The notes beneath the pieces were generated by a model. The model saw nothing but the letters and a program-made list of their open reading frames with translations, was not told the DNA's origin and ran no database searches. A program made the position numbers and the translations under genes. Positions 57,313-64,000 of a stretch of DNA of 64,000 nucleotides are shown in pieces (position 1 is the stretch's first letter; each line of letters begins with the position of its first letter). Where the stretch lies: the NCBI GenBank assembly GCA_964397655.1, contig CAYNKA010000009.1, positions 109,821-173,820 on the forward strand, given 5' to 3'. The stretch comes from CAYNKA01 sp964397655. GTDB lineage: Bacteria; Spirochaetota; Spirochaetia; DTKZ01.

Positions 57313-59484
57313 ATGACGGGCCGGGACCAGGGCACGATGAGTTCGTCGATCCCCCGCGTAGACGGGGCGGAAAAGATTTCGGGAAGGACGAAGTATCTCG
57401 CCGATATCCGGGTGCCGGGCCTCCTGTACGCGAAGACCGTAAGGTCGACCCTTCCTCACGCCCGCATCGCGGCGGTCCGCCTGCCGGAGCTTCCCGAAGG
57501 CTTCGCCGTCGTGGACCGCAGGGACGTGCCCGGAATGAACCGCGTGAAGATGCTCTTCGACGACCAGCCCCTTTTCGCGGAAGAGACGGTGAGGTACGCA
57601 GGGGAGCCCGTCCTTCTCGTCGTCGGGCCGGACCGCGAGGTTCTTGCGGGGCTCGCCGCGGCGGTACGGATCGACTACGAGCCCCTCGATCCCTTCTTCG
57701 ACGCCGCGGCGGGGGCCGGGGACCCGGAGCGCGCCTTCGCGGATTACCTCGTCGTCAAGGGCAGTCCCGACGAGGCCTTCTCCTCCGCGGCTCTCGTCGT
57801 CACCGAGGACTTCGAGACCGGCATTCAGGAGCAGTTCTACCTCGAGCCCCAGGGGGCTACCGCCGTGTACGAGAACGGCAGGATCACGGTCTACGCCTCC
57901 ATGCAGTGCCCCTATTACGTGAAGAACGCCCTCGCCCAGGCCTTCGGCTGGCCGACGGATCGGGTACGCGCGGTACAGACCGCGACCGGGGGAGCCTTCG
58001 GCGGCAAGGAAGACTACCCCTCGCTCGTCGCCTGCCAGGCGGCGGTCGCCTCGTACAAGACGGGTCGCCCCGTGCGCCTCGTCCTGGAGCGGGACGAGGA
58101 CCTCGCCTTCACCCCGAAGCGCCATCCGTCGCGGACCGTCCTCAAGGCGGCCCTCTCGAAGGCGGGGGAGCTCCTCGCTCTGGACGCCGACATCGTCCTC
58201 GACGCGGGAGCATACACCGGCCTTTCGAGCGTGGTGCTCCAGCGGGCGCTCTTCGCCCTGTCCGGCGTCTACGACATTCCGAACTGCAGGGCGCGGGGAA
58301 GGGCCGTGCTCACGAACAACCCGCCCGAGGGCTGCTTCCGCGGCTTCGGCGCTCCCCAGGCATTCTTCGCGGTCGAGTCCTTCATGAACCGCCTGGCCGA
58401 GCGGCTCGGGAAGGACCCCGCGGAGTTCAGGCGGCCCCTCGTCGCGCGAAAGGGGGGAAAGACTCTCACGGGCGGGACCTTCCACGACGAGGTGCCTGCC
58501 CTCGTCCTCCTCGACCGGGCCCTCGCGGCCTCGGGCTACGCCGAGAAGCGCGGCAGCTACGCCGCTCTTTCCCTCGCGGCGACCGGCGGACGGACCGATC
58601 TCGGAAAACGGCTCGGGATCGGCTTCTCGGTTTTCCTCCACGGCTGCGGCTTCACCGGGAGCGGGGAGCGGGACCACATCAGGGCGAGGGTCCGTCTCGA
58701 AAAGCGCGCGGGTCTCGCCGTACTCCGGGCCTCGAGCACGGAGATGGGCCAGGGGGCCGCGACGACCTTGAGGAAGATCGTGGCGGGCGTCCTCGGCCTT
58801 CCCGTCGAGCGGACTCTGTACGAAAACCCGGACACGGACGTAGTGCCGGACTCCGGGCCGACCGTGGCCTCGAGGACGGTCATGATCGTGGGCGGTCTCT
58901 TCGAGCGCGCGGCGCGGAAGATGAAGGATCGCTGGAACTCCGAGGAATCCTTCTCGATCGAGGAAGCCTACGTCCACCCCTCCCACGTGACCTGGGACCA
59001 GGACGCCTTTTCGGGCGACGCCTACCAGGCATTCTCCTGGGGCGTGAACGTCGTGGAGATCGCCCTGGATCCGGTCACCTTCGAGGTCGAAACGAGAAAG
59101 GCCTGGGCCTTCCACGACGTGGGGCGGGCGGCCGACGAGCTCATCGTCCGCGGCCAGGTCGAGGGCGGTCTCGTCCAGGGCCTGGGCTTCGCCGGGCTCG
59201 AGGTCATGGAGACCTCGGAAGGCAGGATGCGCCAGGCCACGGCGGCCGACTACTGCATCCCGACCGCCGCGGACGTGCCGGACATGGAGACCGGCCTGGT
59301 CGACAATCCCTACGAGCACGGTCCCGCGGGCGCCAAGGGCGTGGGGGAACTCACCATCGTGGGGGCCGCCCCTGCCTACGCCATGGCAGTTGAAAACGCC
59401 CTGGGGCTCAAGGTCCGCCGCGTTCCGGTCAGGCCCGAGGATCTCGCCGAACTCTGGGACGAGAACAGGGGGGCAGGATCGTGA
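57313..59484 (+). CDS. xdhA: Xanthine dehydrogenase-family molybdopterin-binding subunit
   Basis: A 723-residue large subunit of a molybdenum hydroxylase. It has the N-terminal ald_Xan_dh domain (DGAEKISGRTKYLADIRVPG), TGGAFGGKEDYPS, the CFRGFGAPQ loop, EMGQGAATTLRK (molybdopterin loop), and the catalytic Glu in AKGVGELTIVGAAPA. With the FeS and FAD subunits that follow it hydroxylates a purine such as hypoxanthine or xanthine. The start may also be the ATG at 57337; neither has a clean binding site. About 60 residues shorter than typical XdhA. The GTGA overlap couples it to the next gene. Confidence 0.92.
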   Translation: MTGRDQGTMSSSIPRVDGAEKISGRTKYLADIRVPGLLYAKTVRSTLPHARIAAVRLPELPEGFAVVDRRDVPGMNRVKMLFDDQPLFAEETVRYAGEPVLLVVGPDREVLAGLAAAVRIDYEPLDPFFDAAAGAGDPERAFADYLVVKGSPDEAFSSAALVVTEDFETGIQEQFYLEPQGATAVYENGRITVYASMQCPYYVKNALAQAFGWPTDRVRAVQTATGGAFGGKEDYPSLVACQAAVASYKTGRPVRLVLERDEDLAFTPKRHPSRTVLKAALSKAGELLALDADIVLDAGAYTGLSSVVLQRALFALSGVYDIPNCRARGRAVLTNNPPEGCFRGFGAPQAFFAVESFMNRLAERLGKDPAEFRRPLVARKGGKTLTGGTFHDEVPALVLLDRALAASGYAEKRGSYAALSLAATGGRTDLGKRLGIGFSVFLHGCGFTGSGERDHIRARVRLEKRAGLAVLRASSTEMGQGAATTLRKIVAGVLGLPVERTLYENPDTDVVPDSGPTVASRTVMIVGGLFERAARKMKDRWNSEESFSIEEAYVHPSHVTWDQDAFSGDAYQAFSWGVNVVEIALDPVTFEVETRKAWAFHDVGRAADELIVRGQVEGGLVQGLGFAGLEVMETSEGRMRQATAADYCIPTAADVPDMETGLVDNPYEHGPAGAKGVGELTIVGAAPAYAMAVENALGLKVRRVPVRPEDLAELWDENRGAGS

Positions 59485-59951
59485 TGATGGAATTCCGTTT
59501 GAACGGCGAGATCGTCTCCCTCGACGTCGATCCCCTGAAGCGACTGCTCGACGTAATCCGCGAAGACCTCGGGCTCACGGGGCCGAAGGAAGGGTGCGGG
59601 GAGGGCGAATGCGGCTCCTGCGCCGTGCTCATGGACGGAAGGCTCGTAAACACCTGCATTCTCGCCGCCGGCCAGGCCGCAGGCAGGGACCTCGTGACGA
59701 TCGAAGGTTTCCGCGGGACCGAGCGGTACCGAGTCCTCGAAGCCGCCTTCCTCGAGGCGGGCGCGGTCCAGTGCGGGTTCTGCACTCCGGGAATGATCCT
59801 TGCTGCCGAAGCCCTGCTCGCGTCGAATCCGGCTCCTTCGCTCCGGGACATCAGGACCGCGATTTCCGGAAACATCTGCCGGTGCACCGGTTATGCCATG
59901 ATCGCAGAGGCGGTCCTCCTCGCCTCCCGGAAAGGGGCGGGACTGTGGTGA
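59481..59951 (+). CDS. xdhC: Xanthine dehydrogenase-family 2Fe-2S subunit
   Basis: A 156-residue electron-transfer subunit with two 2Fe-2S sites: the plant-ferredoxin-type set (GCGEGECGSCAVL with a later CIL) and the second set CGFCTPGM and CRCTGY. All eight cysteines are there. It passes electrons from the molybdenum site to FAD. GTG start in the GTGA overlap; ATGs at 59484 or 59487 are alternatives. It lies between the molybdenum and FAD genes. Confidence 0.95.
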   Translation: MMMEFRLNGEIVSLDVDPLKRLLDVIREDLGLTGPKEGCGEGECGSCAVLMDGRLVNTCILAAGQAAGRDLVTIEGFRGTERYRVLEAAFLEAGAVQCGFCTPGMILAAEALLASNPAPSLRDIRTAISGNICRCTGYAMIAEAVLLASRKGAGLW

Positions 59952-60841
59952 AGACCTATTTCCCCAAGACCCTGGCCGAGGCCCTGAAGATCCGGGCGGA
60001 GACCGGCGCCGTACCCTTCGCAGGCGGAACCGACCTCATGGTTAAGCGGCGCGGCGGCACGGGCGTTCCCGCCCGCTTCGACGAGCCGGTCCTCTTCGTA
60101 GGCGGACTTCCCGAGCTCAGGAGAATCGACCGGGAAGGCGACGGGGCCGCGGTCCTCGGCGCCGGGCTCTCGCTCGCCGAGCTTCTCGCGCGTCCCGAGA
60201 CGCCGGAGCTCCTCAAGGAAGCGCTCCGGGAAACCGCGGCGCCCGCGATACGGAACGTCGCCACCCTTGGCGGCAACATCGCGAACGCCTCCCCTGCGGG
60301 CGACTCCCTGCCTCCGCTCTACGCGCTCGAGGCGGAACTCCTCATCGTCTCGGTTCGGGGTGAAAGGCTTATCCCGATCACGGACTTCATCCTGGGACCG
60401 GGCAGGACCGCCCTCGCACAGGACGAACTCGTCGCGGAGGTCTTCATCCCGGCTCTTCCCATTGGTGCTGCGTGGTACTACCGCAAGGTCGGGACCCGTA
60501 AGGCCCAGGCCCTCGCCAAGGTATCCCTCGCCGCGCTTTTCGTGTCCGAAAAGGCCGAAGGCTTCAGGGCTCCCCGGGCCCTCGGCGAAGCGAGGCTCGC
60601 GTTCGGCGCCGTGGGCCCCCGGGTGATCCGCGACGCGTCCCTCGAGGCCCTCTTCCGGGGCTTGAGCGGTGCGGGCGACCGCCACGATCTCGAAGCGGCG
60701 CTCGATGCGATCCATGTAGCTGCCGAGAAGGCCGTCAAGCCCATCGACGACCAGAGGTCTACGGCAGCTTACCGAAGGCGCGTCGCCGCCTCCCTCGCGA
60801 TAGAGGCGGCCAGGAAGGCGATCGAAGTCTTCTCCTGTTGA
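59948..60841 (+). CDS. xdhB: Xanthine dehydrogenase-family FAD-binding subunit
   Basis: A 297-residue FAD subunit. FAD loops PFAGGTDLMVK and ATLGGNIANASPAGDSLPPLYAL, and the C-terminal FAD_CO_deh_C domain (RKVGTRKAQALAKVSLAALF onward) are clear. It hands electrons to NAD+ or another acceptor. GTG start overlaps the previous stop (GTGA); a GTG three bases earlier is equally possible. Last gene of the purine arm. Confidence 0.95.
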   Translation: MKTYFPKTLAEALKIRAETGAVPFAGGTDLMVKRRGGTGVPARFDEPVLFVGGLPELRRIDREGDGAAVLGAGLSLAELLARPETPELLKEALRETAAPAIRNVATLGGNIANASPAGDSLPPLYALEAELLIVSVRGERLIPITDFILGPGRTALAQDELVAEVFIPALPIGAAWYYRKVGTRKAQALAKVSLAALFVSEKAEGFRAPRALGEARLAFGAVGPRVIRDASLEALFRGLSGAGDRHDLEAALDAIHVAAEKAVKPIDDQRSTAAYRRRVAASLAIEAARKAIEVFSC

Positions 60842-60848
60842 ATCGCTT

Positions 60849-60874
60849 CTATTCGGGAGCCCGGTTGCGAATAG
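60849..60874. terminator. Weak inverted repeat between xdhB and dinB-family gene
   Basis: Perfect 7-bp repeat (60849-60855 with 60868-60874) in the 37-base convergent gap, without a T-run. It may terminate both sides weakly. Confidence 0.35.
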
Positions 60875-60878
60875 ATCG

Positions 60879-61358
60879 CTATTTGAAGCATTCGTCCTTG
60901 AGCAGCCAGATTTCCTCGATCCGGTAGAGATGCCAATAGTCGTGGAAGATGATATGGTTGATCAGGATGGGTAGATTGTAGTTCATGTATTCAGGATGAA
61001 GAGCGGTATGTTCGAAGGACTCCTTCTGCAACGACGAGATTTGCTTGATCTGTTTCTCCCGCTCATGTCCGTATTGGATCAAGGCTTCCGCAACTGATCG
61101 GTATTGCATTTTTTCCCGTTCCGCTTCTTCGGGGATGAACGGGACGATCCGTACCTCATTCCGATTCCCGATCGTTTGAATTCTCTCGCCCAGCATTGCC
61201 TGGACTTCGGCAAGGTGATACACGTGCTCCCGTATCGTCCAAACGTTATCAGCCCGACGTACGTCCAACAGGCCCTCGGGGATATTGGAAACATACGACT
61301 CCAATACGAGAGGAAGGCTTTTCAAGGCAGTGACGGCAGAATCCAGGTCAAGGTTCAT
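60879..61358 (-). CDS. DinB-family (DinB/YfiT-like) protein
   Basis: A 159-residue four-helix-bundle protein with the metal-binding triad pattern of the DinB superfamily: His in WTIREHVYHLAEVQ (near residue 45) and HIIFHDYWHLYRIEE near the C-terminus. Members include thiol transferases and damage-inducible proteins; the substrate here is not known. The start at 61358 has GGAGGACGC. The gene is less GC-rich than the purine cluster and borders the integron. Confidence 0.85.
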   Translation of the reverse strand: MNLDLDSAVTALKSLPLVLESYVSNIPEGLLDVRRADNVWTIREHVYHLAEVQAMLGERIQTIGNRNEVRIVPFIPEEAEREKMQYRSVAEALIQYGHEREKQIKQISSLQKESFEHTALHPEYMNYNLPILINHIIFHDYWHLYRIEEIWLLKDECFK

Positions 61359-61384
61359 GATCGCGTCCTCCAATCGATACGGAA

Positions 61385-61414
61385 ATTGTAACGCACGCAT
61401 TCATTATCCTACAA
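61385..61414 (-). promoter_or_regulatory. Candidate promoter of the DinB-family gene
   Basis: On the minus strand TTGTAG (61414-61409), 18 bases, TACAAT (61390-61385). The rest of the gap to the integrase stop (61415-61584) holds no gene that I can see. Confidence 0.45.
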
Positions 61415-61584
61415 GCGAAAAAAGTCTTTCTTTTCCGGGATTTCGGCAATCGACGAGAATTCTGCTGAGGATTATTTCACTTTGGAAAATTTGACATCGA
61501 ATCAGAGATGCTGGAAAATAAAGAGAAAAAAAGGACGATCGCCACACCGGTGAGCTCGTTTCGGCGGCCACGAAGAGGGGCGTT

Positions 61585-62862
61585 CTACAGGGTTTCCAGA
61601 CCTTCGAAGGGACTCCTGACCCCTCGTTTGTTCCGGGTCGCGACATGGGTATAGATCATCGTCGTTTCGACATGGGAATGGCCGAGAAGTTCCTGGATCG
61701 TACGGATATCGTAGCCGTCCTCCAACAGATGGGTCGCGAAACTGTGCCGTAGGGTATGCACGGATGCGAGTTTCTGTATCCCGGCCGTCATGATCGCGGC
61801 ATGCATCTCCTTCTGAAGCCTGGAGGGATGAATATGCCAATATGCGGACGTACCGTTCCTCTCGTCTGTATAAGGGGAACGGGCAGGGAAGAGCCAGAAC
61901 CAATTCCATTCCTTGGACGCCGCGGGATACTTCAAGGCGATTGCCTGTGGCATATGAACGCCTGGCGCATCCTTCTTGCGGTCCGCTTCCCATCGAATCC
62001 TCAGATCTTTCAAATGCTGGTGCATTGCGACATGCAGGGCCTTGGGGAATAGGGTGATACGGTCTTTGTCACCTTTGCCCGATCGTACCGTGATCGTCTC
62101 GTTCTCGAAATCGACATCTTTCACGCGAATGGAGAGGCATTCCTCGAGTCTCAGCCCCGCTGCGTACATCAGTGAACCCATGAGGCGGAACGGGGCCCGT
62201 AAACCATTCAATGTAGCCGCTACCTCATCACGATTTAAAACGACAGGAAGCCGTTTTCGCTTCTTCGCCCTGAGCGCCGAAGAGAGCCCCTGCACATCCA
62301 CGCCGAGGATTGTACGATAAAAAAGAAGCAGGGCATTGAAGGCCTGCTCCTGGGTCGCCGCACTGATTTTCCGCTTCACTGCCAGGTAGGTGAGATAGGT
62401 CCTCAGATGGTCAGCAGTAATCGCGGCTCGATCACTTCCCCTCGAAGACGGAACGTTCTTTTCGATGAAGTCCAGAAACCTTTTCACCCAGGAAAGATAG
62501 GTTTTTTCAGTTCGAATAGATAAATGTTTCATCCGGATAAATTCCCGCATTCTCCTGTGTAGTTCGGCACGGTTAATAATCCATGACGAATTACCTATAT
62601 GCTGTTCCGACGATTTAGAATTTTCAAGATCGATAAAAAGGAAATAAAATGTCACCGCTTTTTGCGCCTGTTCTACTACCCAGTCCTGTTTATATTTGCT
62701 TAGGATTTCGATAAACTCTTTTACCGAACCTTCGCGATCCATTCTCCAGTCCGGGAAGCAATTGGAAAATTGATCAATCCAATGGCATGCCCAATAAATG
62801 CTTTTCTCGTCATATTTTCCTTGAAGACAGAGGAACTGCTTGAATTTTGACTCGTCTTTCAT
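61585..62862 (-). CDS. intI: Integron integrase (tyrosine recombinase) with extra N-terminal domain
   Basis: A 425-residue tyrosine recombinase. Catalytic residues: Arg238 (AAGLRLEE), Lys263/266 region (GKGDKDR), His369-x-x-Arg372 (HTLRHSFATHLL), His395 (LLGHSHVETT) and Tyr404 (MIYTHV). The IntI-specific additional segment is at about 303-327 (MPQAIALKYPAASKEW, FWLFP), which separates it from XerCD. It inserts cassettes at attI through folded attC. Residues 1-95 are an extra domain absent from IntI1-type proteins, encoded by a distinctly AT-rich stretch. AAGGAGATCGAT precedes the ATG. Confidence 0.92.
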   Translation of the reverse strand: MKDESKFKQFLCLQGKYDEKSIYWACHWIDQFSNCFPDWRMDREGSVKEFIEILSKYKQDWVVEQAQKAVTFYFLFIDLENSKSSEQHIGNSSWIINRAELHRRMREFIRMKHLSIRTEKTYLSWVKRFLDFIEKNVPSSRGSDRAAITADHLRTYLTYLAVKRKISAATQEQAFNALLLFYRTILGVDVQGLSSALRAKKRKRLPVVLNRDEVAATLNGLRAPFRLMGSLMYAAGLRLEECLSIRVKDVDFENETITVRSGKGDKDRITLFPKALHVAMHQHLKDLRIRWEADRKKDAPGVHMPQAIALKYPAASKEWNWFWLFPARSPYTDERNGTSAYWHIHPSRLQKEMHAAIMTAGIQKLASVHTLRHSFATHLLEDGYDIRTIQELLGHSHVETTMIYTHVATRNKRGVRSPFEGLETL

Positions 62863-63054
62863 ATCGATCTCCTTGTAGAGAAAGGGTTGATAAAATGATA
62901 CCGCTATTGCATAAGCGGTTTTCTACAGAAGAGTACGAATAAAATGCTTATCGCGCTTTAAATACAAGGAAAAAATAAGTTAATGCAGCTTAGGTAGCAA
63001 AGAAAAGGAAGAAACAGATAATATACTCTACCAGGGAAAAACGATGTAGAATAT
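62863..63054. promoter_or_regulatory. attI / cassette-promoter region
   Basis: AT-rich gap of 192 bases between intI and the first cassette, where attI and the cassette promoter should lie. A 6-bp inverted repeat (62900-62905 with 62914-62919) sits 38 bases upstream of the intI start and may be an operator. TATACT at about 63023 is a candidate -10 without a good -35. Nothing here can be assigned firmly. Confidence 0.4.
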
Positions 63055-63061
63055 GTTAGAT
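63055..63061 (+). other. Integron core site at the attI/first-cassette junction
   Basis: GTTAGAT fits the GTTRRRY core consensus. It is the exact reverse complement of ATCTAAC at the start of the downstream attC (63911-63917), as expected because the cassette's R' and R'' boxes pair in the circular form; the match extends one base further. Confidence 0.75.
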
Positions 63062-63089
63062 GGACGCTATCGCGCTAAAAGGAAATTGA

Positions 63090-63908
63090 ATGAATTTTGA
63101 ATGGGTAGACGATCTTGTAAGAGATAACAAACTAGTTCTTCTGGATGTCGCAATAGACATCAAAAAAGAAATGCAGCTTTCTGACAAAATCCGGATACCA
63201 ATACTACAAACATTCGTAAAATTTGCTGAGCTATTTCCGGCTGATAGCGCGCGCATGAGAGATCGATATTGTGAAGAACGTTGGAAAGCGATTGAATTCT
63301 TAAAAACAAAAGGTGTCATAAAGTCGCATGAATATATCGAACATTCACACAGATGGGACAGTACGGTCGAGATCGTTCCTGTAAAACAAAATATTGAGAA
63401 CTTGATCGCCGATCTTATACCTCTAGTTGGCGAAGAAATGTCTGTTAAACCAGATGCGCAAATTGTGGAATCCGTTTTTGACAAATTTCAGTCGGTGGTC
63501 GTCTCTTTGGGAAAAAGGAGAACCGGAAGAGCACCACTCTTAATGAATGACGAATATGATGTCCAATACCTACTGGGCGCTTTGCTAAGCGCTTATTACA
63601 AAGATGTGAGACCAGAGGAATGGGCTGGCAGTTTTGCCGGCAAGTCAAGTAGAGCGGATTTTCTAATACGAGATATAGGCGCCGTCGTAGAAGCCAAAAT
63701 GACTCGAGACGGACTTGGGCAAAAAGAAATCGGGGAACAATTAATACTTGACGCAGCTAAGTATAGAGAATTCAAAGAAGTAAAACGTATTTATTTTTTC
63801 ATCTATGATCCATCATTTTTAATTCAGAATCGAATTGGGTTGGAAACAGATATTGCGAAATTGAGCACAGAAATCAAGGTAAAAGCGTATGTTAGTCCAA
63901 GAATGTAG
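63090..63908 (+). CDS. First integron cassette gene: PD-(D/E)XK nuclease-like protein
   Basis: A 272-residue protein with an all-helical N-terminal half (about 1-135) and a C-terminal domain carrying a restriction-nuclease-like signature: Glu155 in NDEYDVQYLLGALL, Asp190 in SSRADFLIRD, then Glu201-x-Lys203 in VVEAKM, followed by GLGQKEIGEQLILDAAKYRE and a YFFIYDP strand. This D-x10-ExK spacing fits the PD-(D/E)XK superfamily. Such C-terminal domains occur in candidate phage-defence nucleases, and integron cassettes often carry defence genes, so defence is a reasonable inference. AAAGGA lies six bases before the ATG. Base composition is far more AT-rich than the chromosome, indicating acquisition. 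Confidence 0.8.
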   Translation: MNFEWVDDLVRDNKLVLLDVAIDIKKEMQLSDKIRIPILQTFVKFAELFPADSARMRDRYCEERWKAIEFLKTKGVIKSHEYIEHSHRWDSTVEIVPVKQNIENLIADLIPLVGEEMSVKPDAQIVESVFDKFQSVVVSLGKRRTGRAPLLMNDEYDVQYLLGALLSAYYKDVRPEEWAGSFAGKSSRADFLIRDIGAVVEAKMTRDGLGQKEIGEQLILDAAKYREFKEVKRIYFFIYDPSFLIQNRIGLETDIAKLSTEIKVKAYVSPRM

Positions 63909-63910
63909 AC

Positions 63911-64000
63911 ATCTAACAACGGGTTCAACCTGACAAATCCTTTGGCACGGTTATGCGCTGTCGAAGACGAAGCGCAAACCGCGCCAAGCCCTGCGGGCGC
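63911..64000 (+). other. attC recombination site (partial, cut by window edge)
   Basis: It begins three bases after the cassette stop with R'' ATCTAAC (63911-63917), followed by an L''-like GGGTTCAACCTGAC. A long imperfect hairpin follows: TTGGC-a-CGGTT-at-GCGC (63942-63958) pairs with GCGC-a-AACCG-c-GCCAA (63972-63987). The L' and R' half should lie just past 64000. Confidence 0.8.

Larger units (their letters stand above)
61585..64000. mobile_element. Integron: integrase, attI and first cassette (array runs off the window)
   Basis: An integron integrase on the minus strand faces away from a plus-strand, AT-rich cassette that begins at a GTTAGAT core site and ends in an attC palindrome. This head-to-head layout is the normal one for a chromosomal integron. 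More cassettes probably follow beyond 64000. Integrons are known in Treponema denticola. Confidence 0.85.

Noticed and set aside
57268..59319. Long minus-strand open frame opposite xdhA
   Set aside because: Antisense shadow in a highly GC-rich gene; xdhA motifs are unequivocal on the plus strand.
62900..62919. LexA/SOS box at intI
   Set aside because: The inverted repeat near the intI start does not match a LexA box I can name for spirochaetes; left as an unassigned dyad.
1..64000. tRNA, rRNA or CRISPR loci
   Set aside because: No cloverleaf-like sequence with a CCA end, no rRNA-like stretch and no spaced direct repeats were noticed when reading both strands.

Overview
The window reads as a GC-rich chromosomal segment of a motile spirochaete. 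Two flagellins start with the MIINHN sequence typical of spirochaetal periplasmic FlaB filaments. They lie with fliD, flaG, flgN-flgK-flgL, fliW-csrA, a PlzA-like PilZ protein, a Maf-type DUF115 protein and glycogen genes, a combination seen in Treponema and its relatives. Genes are dense, many overlap as ATGA, GTGA or TGATG, and no rRNA, tRNA or CRISPR array was seen. No gene-free stretch exceeds 300 bases.

Layout. 1-5.1 kb: a minus-strand operon (dicarboxylate transporter, secreted protein, archaeal-type phosphoglycerate mutase, HD phosphohydrolase) divergent from a LysR regulator. 5.1-17.4 kb: envelope and housekeeping genes (Maf-like, ftsI, lepB, LysM-M23 peptidase, secA, a lipoprotein, NAD(P)HX repair, Nudix). 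17.4-27.2 kb: glgC, the mrfA-mrfB DNA-repair pair, glgA, GNAT, nagZ, trxB. 27.3-42 kb: the flagellar and c-di-GMP region, with tsaB-tsaE embedded in it. 42-50 kb: pfkB, zapA, infC-rpmI-rplT, fba, hsp20 and cheY. 49-60.8 kb: a purine-catabolism cluster (ygeW, hydantoinase, cobalamin adenosyltransferase, ssnA, a PreA-like protein, ygeY, a threonine-synthase-like enzyme, three xanthine dehydrogenase subunits). 61.5-64 kb: an integron, with an integron integrase facing away from an AT-rich first cassette that encodes a PD-(D/E)XK-type protein and ends in an attC cut by the window edge.

How the genes work together. Flagellin output appears to be controlled at three levels: sigma-28-type promoters upstream of flgN and one flagellin, the CsrA-FliW pair encoded in the hook operon, and near-identical RNA hairpins with GGA in the loop just upstream of both flagellin Shine-Dalgarno sequences. 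c-di-GMP enters through an HD-GYP phosphodiesterase and two PilZ proteins. The purine cluster would oxidise purines with xanthine dehydrogenase and then open and dismantle the ring with amidohydrolases and the YgeW/YgeY set.

Promoters of the TTGACA-N17-TATAAT type are easy to see. At several genes the -10 lies only 6-9 bases from the start codon with no Shine-Dalgarno, which points to leaderless transcripts. Other notable signals are a tsaE gene with no normal start codon, a 14-bp perfect hairpin inside mrfA, and a sigma-54-type promoter before hsp20.
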